Source: Candidatus Zhuqueibacterota bacterium (GTDB lineage Bacteria; Zhuqueibacterota; Zhuqueibacteria; Zhuqueibacterales; Geothermadaptataceae). Taken from it: a DNA stretch of 64,000 bases. The stretch is from positions 1-64,000 of the forward strand of contig JAUZRQ010000010.1 in the NCBI GenBank assembly GCA_030950365.1. Direction: 5' to 3'. Made by a program: the position numbers and the translations under genes. Under the pieces are notes generated by a model that made no database searches, was not told the origin of the DNA, and saw only the letters and a list, made by a program, of their open reading frames with translations. Shown piece by piece: positions 17,940 through 26,276 of the stretch (its first letter is position 1; every line of letters begins with the position of its first letter).

Positions 17940-17966
17940 TGAGACTCATCTTCAAGATGAGTCTCA
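17940..17966. repeat. 27-base palindrome (GATGAGACTC family)
   Basis: TGAGACTCATCTT (17940-17952) and AAGATGAGTCTCA (17954-17966) are exact reverse complements around a single C. It shares AAGATGAGACTC/GAGTCTCATCTT words with the palindrome at 14746-14786. It lies 35 bases before the giant secreted protein gene and 21 bases after the preceding stop. Confidence 0.8.
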
Positions 17967-18000
17967 TCTTTCCTGCTAAATAAAATAAAAAGGGACAACC

Positions 18001-21000
18001 ATGATCACCCGAATTTGTTTGGCAATCAGTCTGACCGTGCTGATTGCACTTCCTGCCGCCCTGGCAGCCCAGCAAAAGCGTGTGCAAAGCAAAGCCGAAT
18101 ATGCTGAATGGGTCAAAACCCGCAAGGCATATAAGCGCGTGCAATGGTTCAATAAACAGCGCCAGAATCCGGACGGCACCATTCCGGTGGATATTTACTG
18201 GGCCGAGCGCGGTCGGGTCATCCGCGAGCAGCGCGCATTGGGCAAAGCCGTCGCCGGCCACCTCGAGTGGCAATCCGTGGGCCCGCACGGCGTCAATGCC
18301 CTGCCGGCGCATTGGGGCGTCACAAGTGGCCGGGTGCGTGGCCTGGCCATCCACCCACAGGATCCGGAGACGGTTTACATCGGTGTAGCGGCCGGCGGTA
18401 TCTGGAAAACCACCAACGGCGGCGCAAGCTGGACATCCCTCGGTAACAACTTCGAATCCCTGACCTTTGGCGCCATCGCCATCGATCCGCAAAACCCGCA
18501 GACCGTGTATGCCGGCACCGGTGAAGTCCGATTTGGATTCAATACGGTGCTCTACGACGGCAAAGGCCTGTTCAAAACCACCGACGGCGGCGCCACCTGG
18601 GCGGAAATCACCACCGATTTCGGAACCCGAACCCACTTTGCCGCCCTGGCGGTGGCACCGAACACCTCGAATGTGGTGTATGCCGCCCTGGCCAGTGGCT
18701 ACAGCTTTGTCGGTAGTTTGAACAACGAAGGCATCTGGCGCAGCGGTGACGGCGGGGTCAACTGGACTCAGGTCATCCCTATCAATGATGCCTTTGATAT
18801 TGCGCCCCACCCCTCCCGCTCGGGCGAGGTGTTTGCCGCCATCGGCGGCGGGAATAACGACAGTAGCGGCGTCTGGTTTTCCAGCGATTTCGGCCAGACC
18901 TGGACCCGGAGAAGCAGTGGCCTGCCCGATTCTCCGAAAATCGACCGCATCCAGATCGCCCTGTCACCGGATGCCACGAACACGGTGTACGCCATCGTTT
19001 TCACTGCCGGGGATCGAACCCGCATTTTCAAATCCACCGACAACGCCACCAGTTGGAGTCATGTCGCTTCCGGCATTGCCGGCAATTACGGCGATGGCCC
19101 GGTCGATCAGGGCGGCTACGATCTGTGCATTGCGGTCAACCCCAATGACGCCGATGATGTCTGGGCCGGCAATGTAGAACTGTACCGCAGCACCGATGGC
19201 GATAAATTCAGCGTTGTGCGGAACTTTGGGGTTCTCCAGGCGTGGGATAGCCCCATGCACGTTGATTACCACATCATCCGCTTCGCCCCCTCCAACCCCG
19301 GCATCATCTACGTCGGCAACGATGGCGGCATTTACCGCAGCAGCGATGGCGGCGGCAGTTGGAATAGCCTCGGCGCCGGCCTCAACACCCTGCAGTTTTA
19401 CCGCCTGGCCTCCAGTCCGCACAATGCCAACACCCTGATCGGCGGCGCCCAGGATAACGGCATCATCGGCAACAAAAACGTTACCGGCGGGATCAATCAG
19501 CGTTGGGACAATCTTTCCACCGGCGACGGCTTCGACTGCTTTTTCGATCCCACCAATCCGAATATCGTTTATGCCTCAACCCAGAATACCAACCTGTATA
19601 AAAGCACCAGCGGCCTCGATGGCTTCAATTTCATCGGTATTCCCACGGCCGGACGCATCATCAACGGCATTCCCGACAACGAGCGCAATCTCCGATTTGC
19701 CACGATCTTTTTCATGCACCCGACGGATTCCAAGACCCTGTTCACCGCCACCAACCGGGTCTATCGCACCACCGATGCCGGCGAGAACTGGACCGCTCGC
19801 TCGCAACCTATCGTTGGTGTCAACAATCCCATCCAGGCTCTGGCCATCAGCCGCAGTGAGCCGCAGAATTTCATCGCCGGTATCGGCAGCCGCGTCTTCG
19901 TTTCCACGAATGGCGCCGCCACCTGGACCGAGCGCACCGATACCACCAATTTCCCGAATCGAACCATCACCCGCGTGGTCACCCATCCGCATCAGGATAG
20001 CACCCTGTTTGTGCTCTTCGGCGGGTTCACCGGCGGCAACAGTATTTTCATGAGCACCGACCTCGGCCTCACCTGGAGCAACATCACCGCCAATCTCCCC
20101 AATGTACCGCACAGCGACCTGTTCGTCGATCCGCAATTTGCAGCCGCCAGCCAGGTATTGTACGTGGCCAACGATCTCGGCGTGTATGCCACCACCGACG
20201 GTGGTAGCTCCTGGGTGCGGGAATCCAATGGCATGCCCATCGTACCGGCTCTCGATTTCGATTATCATTTCGGCGAGCGTTTGCTGCGCGTGGCCACCCA
20301 CGGCCGCTCGATTTTTCAGGCGTCGCTGCCGCTGACGGCCCTGGCAATCACCGCACCCAACGGCGGTGAACAATTTGCCATCGGCGGCACTTACACCATT
20401 CGCTGGCTCGGCGCCGGTTTCGGCAATCCACAAACCGTACGGCTGGAATACTCCCTCAACAACGGCGCGACCTGGCAGTTGCTGCAGGATGCCGTGCCCA
20501 ATACCGGCACCTACGACTGGCTGGTGACGCCGAACATCCTGCCGACCAACCAGGCCCTGGTGCGGGTCATCAATCCTGAAAATGAAAACATTGTCGATGC
20601 CAGCAACGCCACTTTCAGCATCTTCCGCGATGCCTACTTCACCGTCAACACCAATTCCCCCTTTGCCAGCGACCTCGGCACCTTCACCAGCGCGGCCTGG
20701 GCCGATTATGACAATGACGGCGATCTCGATATCAGTCTGACCAGCGAGCACCCGACCGCACAGCCGCTGCGCCTGTACCGCAATAGTGACGGTGCTTTCA
20801 CCAATGTCAATCCCGGCATTCTGCCCGGTCAGGCCTTTGGCGCCAGTTGGGGCGATTTTGACAAGGATGGTGATCTCGACCTGATGGCGGTTGGCGTGCA
20901 AAAGAAGCTGCTGCGCAATCTCGGCAACGGCACTTTTGCCGATGCCACCGGCGCGGTGTTTTCCGGTCTGCCGGCCGGTGAGTTCACCAGCGTTTCCTGG

Positions 21001-24000
21001 GTCGATTTTGACCGCGACAACCGGATCGACCTGTTCGTCACCACCGGGCGGTATGATTTCGGTAAGAACAGCCGCAATATCCTGTTTCGCCAGACCACGC
21101 CGGGGCGATTGGTGGCCACCTATTTTGAAGGCAATTTCGACTCCCGCAATGCGGTCTGGGGCGATTACAACAATGACGGCTATCCCGACGTTTTCGTCGT
21201 CAACCACTCGGGCCAGACCAGCCGGCTCTACACCACGTTGAAGGACGGCGCCAATGTCATTATCTCGGATGACGTCATTCTATTGGGATCAGGCCATGAC
21301 TCCAATGCTGCGGCATGGGGCGACTATGACAACGACGGCGATCTTGACGTATTCTTTGCCAACGACGGCTCGAATGCGCTGTACCGCAATGATGGCAACG
21401 GCGTGTTTTCCAGAATCAGCGGCACGGTGCTCAACAATACCATCAGCGACTCGAAAACCTGCACCTGGGGCGATTTTGACAACGACGGTCACCTCGATCT
21501 ATTCGTCGGCAATGACGGACCGAATAATCTTTACCGCAATCTCGGTAACGGCACGTTCGAAGCGATCGAGCTCAGCGCCGTCACCACGGTGGATGATTAC
21601 ACCAGCAGCGCTGCCTGGGGCGATTACGACAACGACGGCGATCTCGATCTGCTGGTGGCCAACGGCGTCATCGGCACCTCCGAGACCGAAAGAAGCCTTC
21701 TGTACCGCAGCAAGTTGAACAGCAACGGCAACAACTGGCTGCAAGTCAAACTGCATGGCATCATTTCCAACCTGACCGGCATCGGCGCCCGCATCACCGT
21801 ATATCATCAGGAAGAGGGCGGGACCACGGTGGCAAAAGCCGCCGGTCGGGCCGTTGCCGGTCACAGCTCCCTGCAGATACGCGAAATCAGCGGTCTGACC
21901 GGCACCGGCCAGAACAGCACCATCGCCCATTTCGGACTGGGGCCGGTGACCGAGGTGGATTCGCTTGTGGTCCAGTGGCCGAGCCGGAGGCGCACGGTAT
22001 TGACAGAGATCACCGCCAACCAGCGGCTGACGGTTTTCGAACTGGAGAACAACCGCTTTTTGCTGAGCACGGGTGGCGATTTGGGTGCGGCGCGCAACAT
22101 GACCGCCAGCGCCTGGGGCGATCTCGATGGCGACGGGCTGGATGATTTGGTTCTCGTCGGTAAACAGGGGCAAAAGGGATGGTACCGCAATAATGGCAAC
22201 GGTACATTTCAACAGCAAATGCTCGGCGACCGGGCCAGCCGGTCCGATGATTTCACCGCCGCCATCCTGGCGGATTTTGACAACGACGGCGATCTCGACG
22301 TTCTCGTCGCCAACCATGGGGGAGCCAATCTGCTGTTTGCAAATAGCGGCGCGCCGGATTTCAAGCTGGTGCAAGTCACCAAAGGCGTGGTCGTGCAAGA
22401 CAATGAACGCTCCACCGCCGCGAGCTGGGGCGATTTCAACAACGACGGTCGCGTCGATCTGTTCGTGGCCAACACCACGACCAATGCCCTGTATCTGAAT
22501 AAGGGCGGCAGCACGTTCAGCCGCGTCACCAGCGGTCCGGTGGTTACAGACCGGGGCGCGGCCACGGGCTGCGCCTGGGTGGATATCGATGATGACGGCG
22601 ATCTCGATCTTTTCGTCACCTATTCGGACCGCAAAGATATTTTGTACCGCAACTCGGGTGCACCGAACTACACCTTCAGCAAAGTCGCGGCCGGTAAACT
22701 GGTGCAGGGCCAGCCGCCATCACTCGGTGCAAGCTGGCGCGATTTCGATCTCGACGGCGATCTCGATGTTTATGTGCTGAAAAACAGCGAAAACGAGCTG
22801 CACCTCAACAACGGCGACGGAACATTTACACGAACCACCAAGGGCGATGGTCTCGATGACATCGCCAACTCGCGTTCCAGCGCCTGGACTGATGTCAACA
22901 ACAACGGGTTCCCGGATGTGTTCGTTGCCAACGATGGCGTCGATCAACTCTACAGTGCCACCAGCGAGAAAAGCCTGATCGCAAATACAGTGACCGCGGC
23001 CACGCTCACCAGCGGCCAGCATGCCGGGGTGAGCTGGGCGGACGTCGATGACGACGGTTTTCCCGACCTCATCGTCAACAACACCAGCGGCAGCAGCCGA
23101 CTCTACCGCAACAGCGGTGGTATCTTCGCCTGGTTAAAAGTCACCTGCGTCGGCACAGTCACCAACGCCTCAGCCATCGGTACCCGCATTTCGGTGAAGG
23201 CGGATCTCAGTATAAAATTCCCCGGCATCTGGCAGACCCAGGAGATCAGCGCGCAGACCGGCACCGGCAGCCAGAACAGCCTGACGCAGATTTTCGGCCT
23301 GGGGCAGGCCACGGTCATCGATAGCCTGATCGTTGATTGGCCCCGCAGCGGTGCGCTGGTGCTGACCAATGTCGAGGTCAACCAGCATCTGATTCTGCAC
23401 GAAAGCGCCCGGACGCGTTTCCGCCAGGATAAACAGGCGGCATTCAGTCAACTCAACCTCGATGCCAGTGGCATCACCTGGGCCGACATCGACAACGACG
23501 GCGACCAGGATGCCTTCATCACCACCTTGCAAAATGAAAACGTTCTGTTGACCAACAACAAAGGCACCTTTGCCCTCAACAGCAAAAGCGGGCTCACAGA
23601 CAGAGCCATGCCCTCCGCGGCCGCCACCTGGGCCGATATCGACAACGACGATGACCTCGATGTCTTCATCGTTAATTCGGGCGAGTCCAGCCTGCTGTAC
23701 CTCAATCAGGGCAGGGGGCGTTTTGCCAGCACCCCCGGTGGCGAACTGAAAACGGCGCCGACCACGGCCACCGGCGCCAGTTGGGGCGATTTCGACAACG
23801 ACGGGCTGGTCGATCTGTTCATCCCCACCGGCGGCAAGGGCAACCTGCTCTTTCGCAATCAGGGCAATCGCGAATTCAAGCAGGTTAAAAGCGCCGCCCT
23901 GGTGAAGGAATCTTTTGACTCGCGTTCGGCAGCATGGGCGGATGTCAACAACGATGGCCGGCTCGACCTGTTTGTGGTCAATTTCAACCAACGCAATCAG

Positions 24001-25062
24001 CTTTTTCTCAATGAAGGCAATGGCACATTCACCGAGGTCGGGCAAGCGCCGTTCACCGAAGACGAAGGCGCTTCGGTCGGCTGCAGTTGGGGCGATTTCG
24101 ACAACGACGGCTGGCTCGATCTGTTCGTCGCCAACCAGGGCGGAACGGATTTTCTCTACCGCAATAATAGCAACGGCACATTTAGCAAGGTGCAGAACAC
24201 GCCGGTGACAGAAAAGGCCGGCGCTTCCACCGGCAGTAGCTGGATCGATTTCGACAATGACGGCGATCTCGATCTGTACGTCACCACCTTTGGAGAGGGC
24301 GGCCGTCTGTTTCGCAACCTCGGCAATGGTTTTTTTGAGCGTGAAACCGGTACGCCACTGACCGCAAACAAAAATAAGGTCCGCGGACAGGCCTGGGCGG
24401 ATTATGACGGCAACGGTACCCCGGATGCGCTGGTTGCCGTCGATGGCGAACCCATGCTGTTCAACAACGCCGGCAGCGGTACCAACTGGATCCGCCTCGA
24501 ACTGCGGGGCACGCAGAGCAACCGGGCCGCCATCGGCGCGCAGGTGCGGCTAAAAGCCTTTATCGGCGGCCGGGCGGTGTGGCAAACGCGGCAGGTCACT
24601 GCGCAGAGCGGCGGCGGCATGAGCGGCCAGAACAGCCTGTGGCTGACTTTTGGCCTGGGTCGGGCCTCTGTAGTCGATTCGGTGGTTATCGCCTGGCCCT
24701 CCGAAACCGTACAGGTTTCGACCGGGTTGGCCGTCAATCGAATCCATCGTATTCTGGAAAGCGCGCCCACAACCGTAGCAGACACACCGGAATTACCATC
24801 GGACTATATCCTGTACCAGAATTTCCCCAATCCCTTTAATCCGGAGACCACCATTCGGTTTGCGCTACCAGAGTCAGAGTTTGTAGTTCTCAAAATCTAC
24901 GATTTGCAGGGTCGTGAAGTCGCCACGCTGGTTCAAGAGCAGCGTTCTGCGGGACGCCATACAGCATTTTTCAACGCGTCCCACCTGCCCAGTGGCGTGT
25001 ACGTGTACCGCATCCAGGCCGGACGATTTCAGGACGCCAAAAAATTTGTATTGGTGAAGTGA
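18001..25062 (+). CDS. Giant secreted protein: BNR/VPS10-like propeller, three FG-GAP/ASPIC modules, type IX sorting domain
   Basis: 2353 residues. A signal peptide (1-23) is followed by a sortilin/BNR-type propeller at about 80-770, with repeated GIWKTTNGGASW/GGVNW Asp-box motifs. An Ig-like KRE9/Bsp-type domain (APNGGEQFAIG...) follows at about 780-880. Then come many FG-GAP/VCBS repeats carrying the calcium-loop motif DYDNDGDLD, arranged in three blocks, each closed by an ASPIC/UnbV domain (about 1241-1350, 1710-1800 and 2161-2250; signature GxGxQNS...FGLG). The last 90 residues are a type IX sorting module (LYQNFPNPFNPETT...VYVYRIQ). It should be exported to the cell surface or medium and bind calcium. 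Ligand and biological role are unknown; adhesion or glycan interaction is inferred from the families. Confidence 0.9.
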   Translation: MITRICLAISLTVLIALPAALAAQQKRVQSKAEYAEWVKTRKAYKRVQWFNKQRQNPDGTIPVDIYWAERGRVIREQRALGKAVAGHLEWQSVGPHGVNALPAHWGVTSGRVRGLAIHPQDPETVYIGVAAGGIWKTTNGGASWTSLGNNFESLTFGAIAIDPQNPQTVYAGTGEVRFGFNTVLYDGKGLFKTTDGGATWAEITTDFGTRTHFAALAVAPNTSNVVYAALASGYSFVGSLNNEGIWRSGDGGVNWTQVIPINDAFDIAPHPSRSGEVFAAIGGGNNDSSGVWFSSDFGQTWTRRSSGLPDSPKIDRIQIALSPDATNTVYAIVFTAGDRTRIFKSTDNATSWSHVASGIAGNYGDGPVDQGGYDLCIAVNPNDADDVWAGNVELYRSTDGDKFSVVRNFGVLQAWDSPMHVDYHIIRFAPSNPGIIYVGNDGGIYRSSDGGGSWNSLGAGLNTLQFYRLASSPHNANTLIGGAQDNGIIGNKNVTGGINQRWDNLSTGDGFDCFFDPTNPNIVYASTQNTNLYKSTSGLDGFNFIGIPTAGRIINGIPDNERNLRFATIFFMHPTDSKTLFTATNRVYRTTDAGENWTARSQPIVGVNNPIQALAISRSEPQNFIAGIGSRVFVSTNGAATWTERTDTTNFPNRTITRVVTHPHQDSTLFVLFGGFTGGNSIFMSTDLGLTWSNITANLPNVPHSDLFVDPQFAAASQVLYVANDLGVYATTDGGSSWVRESNGMPIVPALDFDYHFGERLLRVATHGRSIFQASLPLTALAITAPNGGEQFAIGGTYTIRWLGAGFGNPQTVRLEYSLNNGATWQLLQDAVPNTGTYDWLVTPNILPTNQALVRVINPENENIVDASNATFSIFRDAYFTVNTNSPFASDLGTFTSAAWADYDNDGDLDISLTSEHPTAQPLRLYRNSDGAFTNVNPGILPGQAFGASWGDFDKDGDLDLMAVGVQKKLLRNLGNGTFADATGAVFSGLPAGEFTSVSWVDFDRDNRIDLFVTTGRYDFGKNSRNILFRQTTPGRLVATYFEGNFDSRNAVWGDYNNDGYPDVFVVNHSGQTSRLYTTLKDGANVIISDDVILLGSGHDSNAAAWGDYDNDGDLDVFFANDGSNALYRNDGNGVFSRISGTVLNNTISDSKTCTWGDFDNDGHLDLFVGNDGPNNLYRNLGNGTFEAIELSAVTTVDDYTSSAAWGDYDNDGDLDLLVANGVIGTSETERSLLYRSKLNSNGNNWLQVKLHGIISNLTGIGARITVYHQEEGGTTVAKAAGRAVAGHSSLQIREISGLTGTGQNSTIAHFGLGPVTEVDSLVVQWPSRRRTVLTEITANQRLTVFELENNRFLLSTGGDLGAARNMTASAWGDLDGDGLDDLVLVGKQGQKGWYRNNGNGTFQQQMLGDRASRSDDFTAAILADFDNDGDLDVLVANHGGANLLFANSGAPDFKLVQVTKGVVVQDNERSTAASWGDFNNDGRVDLFVANTTTNALYLNKGGSTFSRVTSGPVVTDRGAATGCAWVDIDDDGDLDLFVTYSDRKDILYRNSGAPNYTFSKVAAGKLVQGQPPSLGASWRDFDLDGDLDVYVLKNSENELHLNNGDGTFTRTTKGDGLDDIANSRSSAWTDVNNNGFPDVFVANDGVDQLYSATSEKSLIANTVTAATLTSGQHAGVSWADVDDDGFPDLIVNNTSGSSRLYRNSGGIFAWLKVTCVGTVTNASAIGTRISVKADLSIKFPGIWQTQEISAQTGTGSQNSLTQIFGLGQATVIDSLIVDWPRSGALVLTNVEVNQHLILHESARTRFRQDKQAAFSQLNLDASGITWADIDNDGDQDAFITTLQNENVLLTNNKGTFALNSKSGLTDRAMPSAAATWADIDNDDDLDVFIVNSGESSLLYLNQGRGRFASTPGGELKTAPTTATGASWGDFDNDGLVDLFIPTGGKGNLLFRNQGNREFKQVKSAALVKESFDSRSAAWADVNNDGRLDLFVVNFNQRNQLFLNEGNGTFTEVGQAPFTEDEGASVGCSWGDFDNDGWLDLFVANQGGTDFLYRNNSNGTFSKVQNTPVTEKAGASTGSSWIDFDNDGDLDLYVTTFGEGGRLFRNLGNGFFERETGTPLTANKNKVRGQAWADYDGNGTPDALVAVDGEPMLFNNAGSGTNWIRLELRGTQSNRAAIGAQVRLKAFIGGRAVWQTRQVTAQSGGGMSGQNSLWLTFGLGRASVVDSVVIAWPSETVQVSTGLAVNRIHRILESAPTTVADTPELPSDYILYQNFPNPFNPETTIRFALPESEFVVLKIYDLQGREVATLVQEQRSAGRHTAFFNASHLPSGVYVYRIQAGRFQDAKKFVLVK

Positions 25063-25698
25063 GCGCGGCAACGGCCGGGCACACACAAGCAGAATAGACT
25101 CGGTTATCTTCTCTCAGGATCGCAGATAGTGCAAGGAAAAGCCGTTTAACTCAAAGGCGCAAAGCTCTGTTGGCTGTAAGACTGACTTGAGAATTGCGCC
25201 TTTTTTCTCGGCTTCAGGTGCACCGTTAGACGGCGGTGCATGTTATTCCGAGCGTAACGAGGGATCTTTTGAGGCAGGGGACTTTGGCAACCGCCGGGTG
25301 CGTAAATTTATCCAAGCCGATGCTCGTGGGAATGACATGAGAAAAGGCACCCGCCGAAATAAAAAAACGAGCTGGCGCATAAATCCCAAAGTCCAGGTAC
25401 AGGAGGCCTCCTGCAGCCGGCCGCGCAGCAGGCGGCCTCAGCCGACTTGCCATACTGCGCCTGATGCTTTAGCATCAGGCGATCTATTATCTCTGCGACA
25501 TTCGCAAGCGAAAGCTCGAGGCTACCGGATGCCCGACTCGCCTTCCCTCCAAAAAACGAGATCGGCGCCCTTTTCTGTCTAGCAAAGGCCTGAAAGCCCG
25601 GCATCGTGGATCATTCATCCCGTTGCGCTTGACCTGCCTCCGATTGTTTACCATATTCTACCCAAAATGCCAAACCATTCACCAGTAAGAGGAGCACC
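25063..25698. other. Intergenic region, 636 bases, with hairpin repeat
   Basis: No convincing gene is present; short frames here lack ribosome sites and family features. It contains the perfect 10-bp hairpin at 25458-25481, AAGGCGCAAAG- and GGCTACCGG-type spacer repeats seen elsewhere, and an AGAGGAG ribosome site just before the gene at 25699. Confidence 0.6.
25458..25481. repeat. REP-like hairpin
   Basis: CGCCTGATGC (25458-25467) pairs perfectly with GCATCAGGCG (25472-25481) across a TTTA loop. No T-run follows on either strand and no gene ends nearby, so a dispersed repeat is more likely than a terminator. Confidence 0.65.
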
Positions 25699-26268
25699 AT
25701 GTCGTTCATCGGATATATCGAAGAGCACGACGCCAACGAAGCTTTGCGTTCCCTTTATGAAAAATACCGCGCGCCGCACGGCGATGTGGACCACATCCTC
25801 AAAATCCACAGTTACAATCCACGGTCGATGGTCGGGCATTATGAGCTCTACAAAGCCCTCATGTTCGGCCGCTCGGAACTGTCGCGGGTGCAGCGCGAAA
25901 TGATCGCCGTGGTGGTTTCGGCGGAAAACCGCTGCAAGTACTGAATGACCCACCACGGAGCGGGGCTCCGCAGGCTCAAGGTACCCGAAGCGCTCATCGA
26001 CCAGCTCGTGGCCGATTACACCCGGGCCGATCTGTCGCCCGCCGACCGCGCCATGCTCGATTATGCGGCGAAACTCACGCGCACGCCATGGGAAATCACG
26101 GCGCAGGATGTCGAAACCCTTCGCCAGGCGGGATTCAGCAACGCGGCCATTCTGGACATCTGCCAGATCACCGGCTATTTCAACTTCGTCAACCGACTGG
26201 CCGACGGGCTGGGCGTGGAACTGGAACCGTACTGGAAACCGGAAGAAATTAAAACCCGAAACCCATGA
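25699..26268 (+). CDS. AhpD/carboxymuconolactone-decarboxylase-like peroxidase, probable selenoprotein
   Basis: Two in-frame pieces separated only by TGA at 25942-25944 read as one 189-residue protein. The N-terminal part (SFIGYIEEHDANEALRSLYE...) and the C-terminal part (LRRLKVPEALIDQLVADY...) are the two halves of a peroxidase-related CMD/AhpD domain. The join is AENRCKY-(TGA)-MTHHG, where relatives have CxYC followed by xxHH; the TGA therefore sits exactly at the second redox cysteine (position 82, with Cys79). A hairpin fitting a bacterial SECIS follows at 25953-25974. The second half has no ribosome site of its own. AhpD-like selenoproteins with CxxU are known. Simple nonsense mutation is the alternative. 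The ATG has AGAGGAG; the stop overlaps the region of the next gene's start. Confidence 0.8.
25953..25974 (+). promoter_or_regulatory. Putative bacterial SECIS hairpin
   Basis: CGGAGC (25956-25961) and GCTCCG (25965-25970) pair perfectly around a GGG loop, with a lower CC/GG extension across a small internal loop (25953-25954 with 25973-25974). The loop begins 17 bases after the TGA. Bacterial SECIS elements are hairpins just 3' of the UGA with a G in the apical loop at about this distance. Confidence 0.6.
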
Positions 26269-26276
26269 GGAGATTC

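Noticed and set aside
19576-21207. 543-codon frame opposite the giant secreted protein
   Set aside because: Antisense shadow caused by the repetitive GC-rich coding sequence.
25945-26268. Separate gene starting at the ATG after the TGA
   Set aside because: No ribosome site and it would begin in the middle of the AhpD active-site motif; read-through as selenocysteine explains it better.
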